Origin: Hawksworthiomyces lignivorus
Taxonomy: Eukaryota > Ascomycota > Sordariomycetes > Ophiostomatales > Ophiostomataceae
Length of the DNA stretch: 64,000 nt
NCBI GenBank assembly: GCA_002917075.1
Contig: NTMA01000018.1
Coordinates: 434,001-498,000 of the forward strand
Reading direction: 5' to 3'
Shown here in pieces: positions 1-10,811 of the stretch. The notes beneath the pieces were generated by a model. It saw nothing but the letters and a program-made list of their open reading frames with translations. It had not been told where the DNA came from and made no database searches. Within the stretch, counting starts at the first letter, position 1; the number at the start of each line of letters is the position of its first letter. Position numbers and translations under genes: made by a program.

Positions 1-72
1 ACAGCTATGTCGGAGGACCATTTCACAGACATAGCTCGAGGAGGCTCTCGAGGCCAGGCCACTGGTTGGTAG
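1..72 (+). CDS. possible C-terminal tail of a gene cut by the left edge
   Basis: Reading frame 1 is open from the first base to a TAG at 70-72 and encodes 23 residues ending in GQATGW. The composition is compatible with a protein C terminus, but the piece is too short to assign to a family. A 72-base open frame also occurs easily by chance. Treat it as tentative. Confidence 0.2.
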   Translation, partial: TAMSEDHFTDIARGGSRGQATGW

Positions 73-935
73 AATGAATTGAATCTAGATCTCATATGAT
101 GTAGAACGGATTGAAGCGGCAACAGCACAGGCCAAGCTAAGACATCTTTTCCCTCCGCATTCGAGGCCACAGAATAAGCATCTAGATGAATAGAAGGAAC
201 ATCTTACCAGAGCGAGGATAGCATAACGAAGACCATAACAGTACGACGTATGCCCAGGCTCTACAGAAGCTTAAGCTCACTTAAGCCCACTTAAGTCCTC
301 GGTCGAGGGTGATGGCAAAGGCCCGGAATCCAGAATGCGGAAACATAAATGAAAAGAGCAGAAAAAGTGGGAATGGTAAAAAAGAAAGCGGAAGGAAATG
401 AAGAGAGGTGAAGACGGGAAGACAGAAAGACGAGAAGAGAGAGAGGGAAGAAGAGAAGAAGAAGACTGAAGAGGAAGCCAAAAGAGGAAATGCATATTAT
501 ATTTAGATGAATGAATGAATAAAACCCAAAAAGGGGAAGTCGGAGATATATTGGATTAGTTCATATAAGGGGGTGGGGGGGAGTGAGGAAGTAGCGGCGG
601 AGGAGACGGAAAGCGAACGGACCAGCTAGAAGTAATATATACAGAGAATTACTACAGAGTATGGAGCACTACTGTAGGCTTTGTTGCTTGATTAGTTAGC
701 GATTGCCAGCCGCCAATCCCGAGAGAGATACAGAGCAATACAGTACCTCTCCTGTGGCCAGGCCACCGCCCAAATTCTCCATCTGAATCTCTTCAACAGA
801 AAACCATCCAACAAACGGCCAATTGTGCACCAAAGTCCCAAGTAGAAAGCCATCGACAATTACTCCCGCGCAAACGCGGCAGATCATATCTTCTCCTCAA
901 CTCTCCCACCCCCCCTCCTTCTATCTTTGCCCACT
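73..935. other. intergenic region and APS2 promoter/leader
   Basis: I see no convincing gene here. Purine-rich low-complexity stretches (about 330-480 and 560-620) produce only shadow ORFs on the other strand. The last 50 bases before the APS2 start are C/T-rich, which is typical of fungal leaders. Confidence 0.6.
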
Positions 936-1519
936 ATGTTGTCTTTTATCCTCATTCAGAACCGGCAGTAAGTACCTTGTTTTGCTGGACCGACTGGGTC
1001 CCCCTTATCTGCTACTGACATGGGACTGCTTTTCACTTTAGAGGCAAGACGCGGCTGGCGAAATGGTACGTGCCGTACAACGACGACGAGAAGATCAAAC
1101 TTAAGGGCGAGGTGAGCCAGCGACGACCGCGACGAAAGCTGAAAGGTAGATAAAAGAAGCACCAGCCATGCCAAACTAACAAATGCCAGATCCACCGTCT
1201 CGTGGCCCCTCGCGACCAGAAATACCAGAGCAACTTTGTCGAGTTCCGCAACCACAAGGTCGTCTACCGCCGATATGCCGGCCTCTTCTTCTGCGCGTGC
1301 GTCGACACTAACGACAACGAGCTGGCCTACCTAGAGGCGATCCACTTCTTCGTCGAGGTGCTGGATGCGTTCTTTGGCAACGTCTGCGAGCTGGACCTGG
1401 TGTTCAACTTCTACAAGGTGTATGCTATTCTGGACGAGGTGTTTTTGGCGGGCGAGATCGAGGAGACAAGTAAGCAAGTCGTCTTGACGCGATTGGAGCA
1501 TCTCGACAAGCTGGAGTAG
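936..1519 (+). CDS. APS2: AP-2 adaptor complex subunit sigma
   Basis: This is the small sigma subunit of the AP-2 clathrin adaptor, which selects cargo for endocytosis at the plasma membrane. There are three exons: 936-967, 1042-1111 and 1190-1519 (introns GTAAGT..TTTAG and GTGAGC..CCAG), giving 143 residues, the usual family length. The product starts [20 protein letters not shown] and ends in [10 protein letters not shown]. The clathrin-adaptor small-chain signatures are intact, including [20 protein letters not shown] and [17 protein letters not shown]. The start is fixed by the conserved MLSFILIQN and by the 11-codon first exon. The gene is convergent with IST1. Identification is near certain because the family is extremely conserved. 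Confidence 0.97.
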
Positions 1520-2222
1520 TCGGGGGATACACTAGCACAGGAGTGTTGCAACAGATACCAAAGACAAAAGAGGAACAGAAGTTATGGCATAGGCACGGCG
1601 TTAATGGGTTTTGTATTTTGGAGAGACATATGTTTGGTTTGTTTCTTTTCTTGGACAGGTCTAGTATGAGCCTTTTGCCATCGTATCTTGGGAATTGACC
1701 TGCCATTTAAATCCAGACCACGACCGGTACGATGTAGGATGAAGAGTGAAAGACGGAGGACTCGGCGCGCGCCAGGACTACTACGGATGATGTGACTGGA
1801 TTCTCATCGATTCGCAAGGTATGATATGCTGCTTCTACTCGAACTCGGGTCAGAGCCAGCCGGCTACAGAGAATTTTTTTTACTTTACTTTTTCACGACT
1901 TGGGAGATGTGTACCGAGTAGCCTGTAATGCCTTCCATGGAAGAAAGGAAACAGCACAAGGGGCCGCGGCTGCTGCGAGATGATTTTCAACCAGGGACGT
2001 TTTTAAAGCAAAGTAGCCAGTAGCATTTCTATGCAAGTATCAAACGCCATGTACATAAGAGAGTCCATAAAAAAAAGGGACACTGAAACATTTGTGCTGC
2101 GGAATGTAGAACATCGTAAACTCAAAGCAAGGGGCCGCCTTAGTCAACGCAGGAGCCGAAAAGAGGGGGTGGAGGGAGGAGGGGCGATTGTCGACAAAGC
2201 CCGACAAGACTACCGCCCCAGC
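1520..2222. other. convergent 3' regions of APS2 and IST1
   Basis: This is about 700 bases between two convergent stop codons. It contains A/T-rich 3'UTR-like sequence and no supported gene. A long plus-strand frame from 2031 into IST1 is a GC-bias shadow. Confidence 0.6.
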
Positions 2223-3371
2223 TCATCGCTTCAGCTCGGCAAACCGCCGGGCCAGCTCGTCGTCGACGTCGTCCTTCTTCTTGGCCACCAACCGGCGCGC
2301 GGCTGGGTCGCCCAGGGCGGACTTGCGCGGCGCCGCCGGCCGTGCGCCGCCTCCGTTCTTCGCCGCGGCCGGCGGCTTCAGCTCCTGCGAGTCGATTGTT
2401 ATCCGCGGGTGGATGTTGTCTGTGGTCGGCGTTGGCGGGTTGACGTGCAGGGGCGGCGGGGCTGTGACGTCCGTCTTGGGCGGCGTGGCCCGCGTCAGCT
2501 CCTCCTGGGTCTTGGCCTGCCGCGCCGACGTGGGCGCCGCGCCGCCACCGGGCGCCTGCTTCGGCGTCGACGGCAGGGGCAGGTCGCCATCGCCGCCGCC
2601 GTCGGCACCATTGTCGGCAGCGCCGTCGCTAGGACCGGCTACTCCGGCGGCGGCGTCAGCGTCGTCGTCTTCGCCCAGCAGCGTGGGGGCCTCGCCCAGC
2701 AGCGTCTCGTCGTCGTATGCGCCCTCCTCGTCCTCCTCGCCGGCCCGCCGCGGCCACCGCACGCCGTACGTCCGCGCAATCTCCTGCAGGTAGCCGTCGA
2801 CCAGTTCCTCGCTGGGCGGGATGACGCTCAGCTTGCGCACGACCTTGGGCGACACCTTGCTGTCGGTGTTGTCCATGGCGGCCAGCACAAACTCCTTGCC
2901 GTAGCGCTCGCCCAGCAGCAGCCGCACCGTCTGCAGCTCCTTGATCTCCGTCTTGGGCGCCGCGTAGATGATGCTCTTGACCGCCTCCTCCAGCCCCGGG
3001 TCGCACGTGTGGCTGTCCAGCAGGCCCGCCCGCGCCAGCAGCAGCTCGCAGTACAGCTCCAGGATCTCGTGCAGCTCCGACGTGATGTCCGACCGGATAA
3101 TGTTCTCCACCCGGATCCGCGCCGACTCCTCCTTGCCGTTCTCCAGCAGCTGCGCCATCGTCCGCCGCGCCACCTTGGCCAGCGCCTCGTCGCGCTGCTG
3201 CACCATGCGCAGCCGCGCGATGGACAGCTTGAGCTGCACCTTGATTTTGGTCTGTATCGTCAGCAGGCAGCTCAAAGGAAAGGGGGCAAGGCTCTCCCAG
3301 GGATGGCAAGAGACGAAGAGCAACGCAGACTAGCATCAAAATCATACCACTAAATTCGCCGTAGGAGGCAT
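2223..3371 (-). CDS. IST1: IST1-like regulator of Vps4 in the multivesicular body pathway
   Basis: Ist1 is an ESCRT-III-like protein that binds Did2/Vps4 and regulates ESCRT-III disassembly on endosomes. Exon 1 is 3348-3371 (MPPTANLV) and exon 2 is 2223-3251. The intron 3252-3347 has donor GTATGA and acceptor ATACAG, and the product is 350 residues. Residues 1 to about 190 form the helical IST1 domain, beginning TKIKVQLKLSIARLRMVQQR. The middle is Ala/Pro/Asp-rich and probably disordered. The last residues, DDELARRFAELKR, fit the MIT-interacting motif MIM1 (D/E-x-x-L-x-x-R-L/F-x-x-L-K), the expected Vps4-binding tail. A longer single-exon reading from 3323 would add a non-conserved N terminus, so the spliced start is preferred. 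Confidence 0.93.
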
Positions 3372-4045
3372 CTTTTCGGCTGTTACACTGCGATGAGTCG
3401 TTGCAGCGAGAGAGCAGAGCACCTCTAGAAGAAAATTATCTGTCGGTTTAGAAAAAGCTACACAAGAGACGGACGAGTTGTTGTTGAGAGGGGGCAGATG
3501 CAGTAATCTACAGCGGAGCAGCGTGGATTATGACGCTGTTCTCCACAATGAAACGGACGCAAGCACCGATAAAAGAGGCGACCCAGCCGCCACTGCGCAG
3601 GCAGTGGCGGGGTAGCTTTCCTAGCAAGCCGATAAGGCTCACAGGTGTGACATTCTTTGTTGTCCTATGCACAGCCAGCCTTGCTATATTATCTCGTGAT
3701 CTCACTTTGTTTTCTAGTAGAATTGTTTTTAGTATGCTTATGACAAATAAGACTGGTTTTCTTTCTCGGTTGATTTAAGACATATTTTGAAGCTAGGTAC
3801 TATATACGTTTTGCCTCAAAGCTTATTACGCCAAAGTGATGCCAAACGTCGCGGATCCTCGCCTTCTCACTCTACTACAGCAGATAGTCTCAGAAAGATC
3901 GTGGCGAAAATTGCTGGAATTAAACAAAAGGAGCCGAGTTCAAAACAAACGCAAATTTGCTATTAATATCATAATTTCAAACCTGCTTTCCATTACGCTA
4001 TGACTATCGCGAACAAAACTCCAAAGGCATATACGAGAAAGTAAA
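3372..4045. other. intergenic region, IST1 promoter and SPT3 3' side
   Basis: The sequence turns A/T-rich after about 3650. I see no supported gene; an 82-codon plus-strand ORF at 3530-3778 has no recognisable features. It holds the IST1 upstream region and the SPT3 terminator side. Confidence 0.55.
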
Positions 4046-6210
4046 TCAAAACTATAAAAAAAATTCATGTGTTAGTATTCCGTAGCATGTCGTAATATAT
4101 TCGCATGCAGAAAGGTGAAATTGGAAAAATGGGCTTACCAGTTTGAGACTTGGCTTCGACGACAGCCGCGTGCCGTTGAGCATGGCCCGGTACTTCTTCT
4201 GGCGCGCCTGCAGCCGACGGAACGCCTCCTGGATGTGCTTCGGCTCTACAGGTGTGCGGCCTTCGCCGGGCAGGTTGAACAGGCCCTGAGTCAGCTTGCG
4301 CTTCTTGGTGCCGCGGGCTTCGTCGCCCGTGCGCTCTTTCCACAGATCTTCGTGCTCCTTGATGCGCAGCGCTTCTTCCGTCAAGGTCTGCACCATCTCG
4401 AATGTCAAGAAGCCGAGAATATCGACAATATCGTCGGACGGCTTGCTGTCGGTGACGATGCCGAATCCGGCCCACTCGCGGAAGCGCTTGCTCTTCCGGT
4501 AGGTGAATGACGCTTGTCGGTACTCGGACCACGTAACATACTCCTCCTTCGTCATGGCCTTTGTGCGCTCGTCTGCTTTGCGCAGGCGCTGTAGCGTGAT
4601 GTAGTTCATCTCTTCCTCCTCTTCGTCTTCCTCGTCGTCCCGCTCGGGCACCTCCTGACTGAAGAAGGAGGCTGGCTCCCAGGGCAGGCCCAGCTTGTTC
4701 TTCTTGTTCTTCTTCGTCGCGTCGTCCACCGGGGCGCCTGGCACAGGTGCACCGACGACCGCGTCTTCGCCTCCACCAATGTCGACGTCGGCGCCTTTAT
4801 CGTCGGAGTCTTTCACGTTCTTCCGCACATCTTTCCACGAGAGGAAGGTCCGCAGACGAGACACCTTTGGTGCATCGTGCCGAATTTGGAAAATAAGATC
4901 ATTGATCGTTATAGATCGAGAACCTCGCCGTGCCGCAAGTTCTGTGCAGCTGCGGAGCTGAGAATACAGTCAGCTGTAAAGGCTTGCATGCGTGCCAGAG
5001 CGGAACGCCCTGCAGGGGAAGATACGAATAAACTTACCAGTTCGATGACCTGTTGCCGCACAATCTCCTCGATAATAGACAAGGTTTCAACTGATGGTTC
5101 GCCAGTCTCGCCACTGACATACATCATCTGCAGGATATCATCAGGTAAGTAAATCGGGCCAGTTTTGACATTTGCACCGCGTTGCACAGTAAAAGAGACA
5201 TCGTCAACATGCACGTTCTTTTCCGGGCACTTGGCGGAAGGAACATGCTTTTGGCCAGCGCTCGATCTTCGGCGACCCTTGCTGCCAGCTTTTGCAGTAG
5301 GTCTGGCATTTCTAGAAGTTTTGGCGGAGACAGAGGGTGGGAAGAAAAGCGCCAACGGCGGCTTTCCGCTTAGGGCAGAGTCTTGCTGATTCCGTTTGCT
5401 AGGCATACGACGACTAGACGACTGACTGGCAGAAGAACGAGTGTCTTGGAGAGATGGCACTAAGGGACGTGTTGATGCTTTCTGATTTCTATTCATTGCT
5501 GTGACATGCGGGAGGAATTTGGGTTTCGAGCAGAGAAGTTGCATGTAAATGTGACGAAGAACGTTGAAGGATGCATAGAAGGGGCAAAAGCAAACAGAGA
5601 TAGGATTTGTGGTTGACCTGGGTGTGAAAAGCAGCCAGCCGAGATAACACAGACATAAGTGAATATGCACAGAAATATGGACGAGATCCGTCTAGAAGAC
5701 CCGACCGACTCCGGCCCTTCTTCGGACGTGAACGTACTTGAATCATAACTCGTATCGTAGAACACTCTCGTGCAAAGAGAATTCTGGCCTCTTAAAGTCA
5801 CCGTATGATAAAGTCGATGACAGGCAACTGATCTCACACGCAAGTCATGTAGACAGATGCCAGCAAATGCAGAGGTACGAATTCCAGATTCCCCATAAAT
5901 TACTCGAGAATAGCCCTTATCGCCCATTCTTTCTTCTTTCGCAGCTCTTTCCAGATATCTCCTTTATCTCATCCCATAGGTTGCACATGGTTCTAGGAAA
6001 TATCGAAAGCACTTGCTCTACACAGCTCCTGAGCTGGCCACTCTCTGGATTTCTTGTAGAGGCCACTGGCCTCATTTATTTGGCGGCGCATAATAAAGAA
6101 CGACAGATTGATAAAAAAAAAGCATAAAATTCGATATAAGGTCGATAGATCGTACTGACCTGCTGAATCTCCTGCTTGTATTTGTTCTGCTTGCCATCTT
6201 TGTCCGCCAT
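4046..6210 (-). CDS. SPT3: SAGA complex subunit Spt3
   Basis: Spt3 is a double histone-fold subunit of the SAGA coactivator that contacts TBP and regulates its delivery to promoters. The exons, in coding order, are 6160-6210 ([17 protein letters not shown]), 5038-5127 (starting [17 protein letters not shown]), 4139-4957 and 4046-4051 (Phe plus stop), giving 321 residues. The first histone fold continues as [20 protein letters not shown], followed by the family signature [15 protein letters not shown] and an acidic linker. A second fold lies around [20 protein letters not shown]. Intron 1 is unusually long (1032 nt) and holds an open frame that runs into exon 2 (see the separate entry). The two-codon last exon is supported by a CTAAC branch site and a TATAG acceptor. 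Confidence 0.92.
5128..5496 (-). CDS. in-frame ORF inside SPT3 intron 1, possible alternative first exon
   Basis: From an ATG at 5496 the minus strand is open for 123 codons straight into SPT3 exon 2, with no stop. A transcript started here and not spliced at 5127 would encode a basic, Ser/Arg/Lys-rich N-terminal extension (starting [17 protein letters not shown], ending [10 protein letters not shown]) fused to [10 protein letters not shown]. Residue composition looks more protein-like than the other frames. The segment upstream of 5496 is cysteine- and phenylalanine-rich and looks non-coding. Orthologues start with the short exon 1, so this would be an extra isoform, a captured fragment or chance. 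I do not recognise the sequence. Confidence 0.35.
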
Positions 6211-6715
6211 CTTCAATAGCGGCTGCGCGTGCGCGCAGGATTAATGAGGTTAAAGCTGGCTCCCTCTAAATGCGACGACGCTGCGGTCTAGTAAGTCCAA
6301 AGGAACCAAAAATAATTTATCCAAAAAAAGATACTAAAAAAGGAGGCGCGAAAGCCCTTCGTGGTGCAGCAAAAGCGATGAATTCGAGATATTGAGAGAC
6401 GGAGAGTTTGCCTTGGCTGTGGATGTGAACCGAAAGAGAAGCAAGGCTAAATGATTGTGTCGTAGTTCACGTGATACCGCTGGTAAATAAGGTGCTAGCC
6501 AGTGATTATGTAACTTTTATTTTTCTCAATAATTGCAGATGGGGAGGACACTATTAAAATAGCACTAAACTATTAATTCTCAGCCATGTGTTATTTGGCT
6601 TGTCCTGGTTCAATTTCATCATATATAGGGTATTGCTATTCTTGTCTGCTTCTCGTATTTGCGAATAAATTGTGCACGAATGTAGAGGGACCAAAGAAAG
6701 AACCGTCTTGCATGA
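6211..6715. promoter_or_regulatory. SPT3 upstream region
   Basis: This is about 500 bases between the PPM1 stop and the SPT3 start, both genes being on the minus strand. It is A/T-rich around 6300-6350 and 6490-6580. I see no gene or recognisable operator. Confidence 0.5.
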
Positions 6716-8139
6716 TTAATACAGCTGCGCCCAGACAGAATCAAAATGTGCGCCCCGCGATCCCCACGCGACAACGTAGTGGCTGGCCAGCAGCTTCCAC
6801 TCTTCCACCTCGTCCAGGCCGTCCAGCTGGTTGACGCGCTCCTGCTCTTCCTCGGTCACCCAGCCTTCCCAGATAGCGTCGACGGTGCAGTGGCTGGCCT
6901 TGTCTAGCCCAGCCTCCTGCCGCAGGCGCAGCTCCTGTGCGGCGCCATCTGGGTAGGCTACGAGCGTCGGCATCTCGATGCCCCGGGCGGCGAGGTTGGC
7001 GACCATGGTGCGGCCGAATGCGTCGTTGGGCCGGATGGGCTCGTAGATGACGACGCCGAGGCCAGCGGAGGTGGCCGGGCTGATGCGGTCGGCGAACCAG
7101 CGCAGCACGGCCGCGGCGTCGGGCGGCTGCAGGTAGCATAGACAGCACTCGGAGACGACCAGCGTAGGCACGTCGGTGCGCAGGCCCGCCAGCGCGGCGT
7201 GGCCGCTCCCTGCGGCGTCGTCGCCTCCTTCTCCTTTGCCCACCGCCGCTAGCTGGCGCAGGTCCAGGCCGTGGCCCCAGAGCTGGTTGCCGCGGCCTAA
7301 GTCTGCCTGCCAGCTGGTATATGCGGCGGCGGCGCCGCCGCTTCCTAGCTGTTCGCCTCCTTCTAGGGAGGAGCCATGTTCGGTAATGGCGCCCTGCAAG
7401 AGCGATCGCAAGTAAGGTACGGACTGGAGGATGCTGCGTTTTTTTGCGCAGACTGCTGGGAAGTCGACCTCGTGGTAGATGACGTTTTCGTAGGCATTTT
7501 CCTGCTGGGACAGCAGCCGCAGACTGCGCGTGTCGGTCCCGGCGCCGAGCGAGACGATCTGTCGTTCTGGCGTGCTGGTGGGATGTGGCGCTCCGGCAGA
7601 AGGGGGAGGGTGCGAGAGGAAGGCACGAATTATCTTGTCGAGCGCATGCGTTCGGCTGTACGTTCCTGTAAAGAGTAAGCTCCAGTGGGCTGCTGGTGCG
7701 CCACAGCCTCGCAATGCGATCCTGGGGCAGACCCACCTCGGTTGATGATGGGCAGACGGCGGGGGGCTGGGCCGCCATCGCCGGCGAAGAATTTGGCAAA
7801 GGGGTCTTCAAGCAGACCGATGTCAACAGCACTCAGCCGCGAAATGGCAGCATCGGTATCGGTGCTTTGTATAATTCCGTTGCGGTCGAGAGTGGCAGTG
7901 GTCCCGCCATAGCTGCCATGGGGTCGGCTGCCACCATAGGCAGCCTGCAGGCCGCCTCGTGCCCCTCCACGGCCTAGTCCTCTACGTCCACCGCGACCAG
8001 CTCGGGGTGGTCCGCTTCCTAATCGAGACAGCAGGTTCGGAATGGACGGTGCCGTCATCGAAGGAGCTGCTACTGGTGGGGTTGAGGAGGAGGAGGATGC
8101 TGCGCCATGTGGTGCAATGGCGGCCTTCCTCTCCTCCAT
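6716..8139 (-). CDS. PPM1: protein phosphatase 2A leucine carboxyl methyltransferase
   Basis: Ppm1/LCMT1 uses S-adenosylmethionine to methylate the C-terminal leucine of the PP2A catalytic subunit and so promotes holoenzyme assembly. Exon 1 is 7737-8139 and exon 2 is 6716-7665; the intron 7666-7736 has donor GTGGGT and acceptor TTACAG. The product is 450 residues. The SAM-binding loop reads [17 protein letters not shown], followed by [13 protein letters not shown] (acidic residue of motif II) and the family motif [22 protein letters not shown]. The first about 65 residues are Ala/Ser/Gly/Arg-rich, a lineage-specific extension before [20 protein letters not shown]. An in-frame ATG at 8187 could add 16 residues. 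Confidence 0.95.
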
Positions 8140-9620
8140 GCTTTCTTTTTTTTTTAAGTATCTAGCACTCGGAGCGTCACGACACAATTCTAGAAGAAAA
8201 GAGCCATAACTAGCAGCTCTCTTTTTGATCCTGGTCTAGAAGGGAAGGACGATGATAGTGGTGTGTCAATTTGGGCGCAAGGTCACTTGTGATGGAATGG
8301 AGGGGGCACAGCTGGTCGAGATGGAGTGGATCTGGTTTTGGTTGGCTGTGCTTGCTTAGTGCATCCTGGCCCTTTTTCAGGACGCATGTGCTTTGAGGAG
8401 AGGGAGAGTGGCTCAAGTGGGTATCGACAGCTGCGCAGCTTGCTTTTTCCTCAAACTTGTTGGCTGCCTGGCTGCTCATGGTATAGGTTGCCCAAGTTGC
8501 TTAGTACAAAGGGAATAAAGCTCTAGCAATTGCAGCGTCGTAGTAACACTCGCGAAGCTGCCTCCTTTTCGCCAATTTCTCGACGTGCCGTCTGACGATC
8601 ATATCGCGACGCATCATTTTTGCATTCTCTGCGCATTGCGTATAGATATGTATGTAGCTTCACGGCATCTTGGCTGCAGAATCGGCGCATCCTATCTTAG
8701 CAGCTCTTCATTTAGTCGGTGCCTGAGAAAAGAGCTATCGTGTTACTGTCAATGTCTCAGTCAGGGCGGATGACGTATTGACAGCTTTATCGCTATCGCT
8801 TAGGCGTGCAGATGCGATGCCGGTTCGCAACAGGGAACTTCAAAGGAAGTCCTTTTTGCTCTTTACATCGCCCTCCCGTTCCAAGGATCGGCAGATTTGA
8901 CGCCATTGCACGTTAGAAAGAATAAAGGTATCACCCGCCACCACCTCTGCCCTGCAGAAGGATTGCTCAATGTATCATGACGAGACCGTCCTTCAGACTT
9001 CCCAGCCAACCATTTTGTCGTGTTCCAGTTTTTTCTTACGCACACAGTTACTCCGTGCTCCGTTTCTTACTCGTATCCCTCCCCCAATGGTAGGCGGAAA
9101 GGGGGGGCGATGTGCTCGTACTGCGTACCCCGCTGCCAGGTCTCTAAACGCTTGGCAGGCTGGGATCATGCCTCCATGCTTACACGAGCGCCTCCTGTGC
9201 GTTTCTCAGCAAAGCACACCACGCCGTTATAGCCGTAGTAGCAGTACGCGGCGCATAGTATAGTGTGTAGTATAGCATTTTGTATAGCCTGCCTGCGTGG
9301 TTGCCTACAGGTTACGAGTCGCCCTGTTGCTAGCTGGAATCTTCTTCTGACAGCGGATCCCCCGGCCTTTCGCCATCACGGTGAACAAAAAGGAAGACGC
9401 AGCCCACACTGTTGTTCAATACGTTGCTATTTTCCTTTTCTGTCCTTTTCTCCTGTATTTTTCATTATTTTATCGATTTTATTTTTATTTTTGTTTTTGT
9501 TTTCATTTTCATCCCAAATAAATATTTTTTTTGTGGATTTTCGTTGTCGTGTGTGTTCGATACATCCTGAATTTCGCTTCTCATCCAACTCTTAGCACAT
9601 CTGACGATTCTTCTATAATA
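8140..9620. promoter_or_regulatory. divergent intergenic region, PPM1 and membrane-protein promoters
   Basis: This is a 1.5 kb region between two divergent genes. Only short patternless ORFs are present. A T-rich tract with runs of TTTTATTTTT and TTTTTGTTTTTG occupies 9420-9530 and probably belongs to the leader of the downstream gene. I see no RNA gene. Confidence 0.5.
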
Positions 9621-10811
9621 ATGTGGAATCATATTGCTACGGTGGGCGTGTCCGTCTTCAAGCGGGCTACCGGCGACAACCCTGACGACCAGACGCCGGC
9701 TTACAACCTTCCGCCGTACGCCTGGGTTGTCCTCTCCCTGATCACGCTGGTCTTTGTCCCGGCCTTCTTCTACGTATGCTTTACCGCATCCGACGGGATG
9801 GAAAACCAAAAAAAGTATGCTGAGCCGGCCCTCTTGCTGACACCCCTCTGCCTGTAGACCTCATACACGCTCAAGTCTGTCTACACGACTCTGGCCATCA
9901 TTGAAAACCCCCATCCGGCCGCCTACGAGGCTCTTGGGGATGATGACAACGATGCTGCCCCGGCCCCGGTTCCTAGCGCCGAGGACGGCGAGGCGGAGGC
10001 TGCGTCCGAAGCGGCAGCCCCGCCGAAGCCGATCACGGCCAGCATCCGCAACACGGACCGCCTGCTCCGCTCGGTGGGCGGCTGGCGCGGCAACTTCCGT
10101 GGCTTCTTCATCGCCGTACTGTTTGTCATCGCCACGGCCATCGTCAGTGTGCTCGTCAGCCTGATCCCCTTTGTGCCGCCGTTTGTCGGCAACCTCCTGG
10201 CGTCGCTGCTGCTGGTGCAGCTCAGCACCGCCTGGGTGCACACGGTGATCCGCGCCAGCCCGCCCACCGTGTCGCTGTGGCGCCGCCTGCCGCCCTTCCG
10301 CCGCACCTTTGAGGCCACCTCCATCGCCGTCTTCGTCGAGTGGCTAGCCAGCACGGCCACCGGCCTAGTGTCGCTGCTGGTCGCCAAGGCCCTCGGCCTC
10401 CCCGCCTGGCACAGCAAGGGCATCCCCGTCGACGTGCCCCCCTTCTCCGGCGACATCGTCTGGAAGACGGTCGTCGTCTTCCTCACCGCCGTCGTCTTCG
10501 TCTTCCTGCTCATCCTGCCCGCCCGCGTCGTGCTCGTCCGCGTCCAGGCCAGCCTGCTGCCCCCCGAGGACGACACCATCGTGCCCTTTGACCGCTCCTT
10601 CAACGGCACCGTCGAGCCCGCCGTCGTCGGCTCCCGCGGCTACGTCACCATCCGCGACGCCTTCCGCACCTTCTCGCGCGCCTCCTGGAAGCGCCTCATC
10701 CTGCTCTACGTCAAGCTGTACGCCGTCACCATCTTCTTCAATGGCCTCTACGCCGCCGTCATCATCCCCCTGGCCATCGTCTTCAGCAACAAGACCACGC
10801 CAAACTACTAG
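9621..10811 (+). CDS. uncharacterised multi-pass membrane protein conserved in fungi
   Basis: There are two exons, 9621-9773 and 9858-10811 (donor GTATGC, acceptor CTGTAG), giving 368 residues. An N-terminal hydrophobic segment spans roughly residues 30-55 (YAWVVLSLITLVFVPAFFY). An acidic Ala/Pro-rich loop follows at about 75-110. Four or five further membrane spans come next: around GFFIAVLFVIATAIVSVLV, FVGNLLASLLLVQL, IAVFVEWLASTATGLVSLLV, VVVFLTAVVFVFLLILPA and a C-terminal YAVTIFFNGLYAAVIIPLAI. There is no signal peptide or catalytic motif I can name. The start is supported by splice phase and by the conserved-looking MWNHIATVGVSVFKRATG. It may be an organelle or plasma-membrane protein, and I assign no function. 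Confidence 0.85.

Noticed and set aside
2031..3353. 440-codon plus-strand frame opposite IST1
   Set aside because: Arg/Leu/Val-rich GC-bias shadow; the minus strand encodes a conserved IST1 domain and MIM tail.
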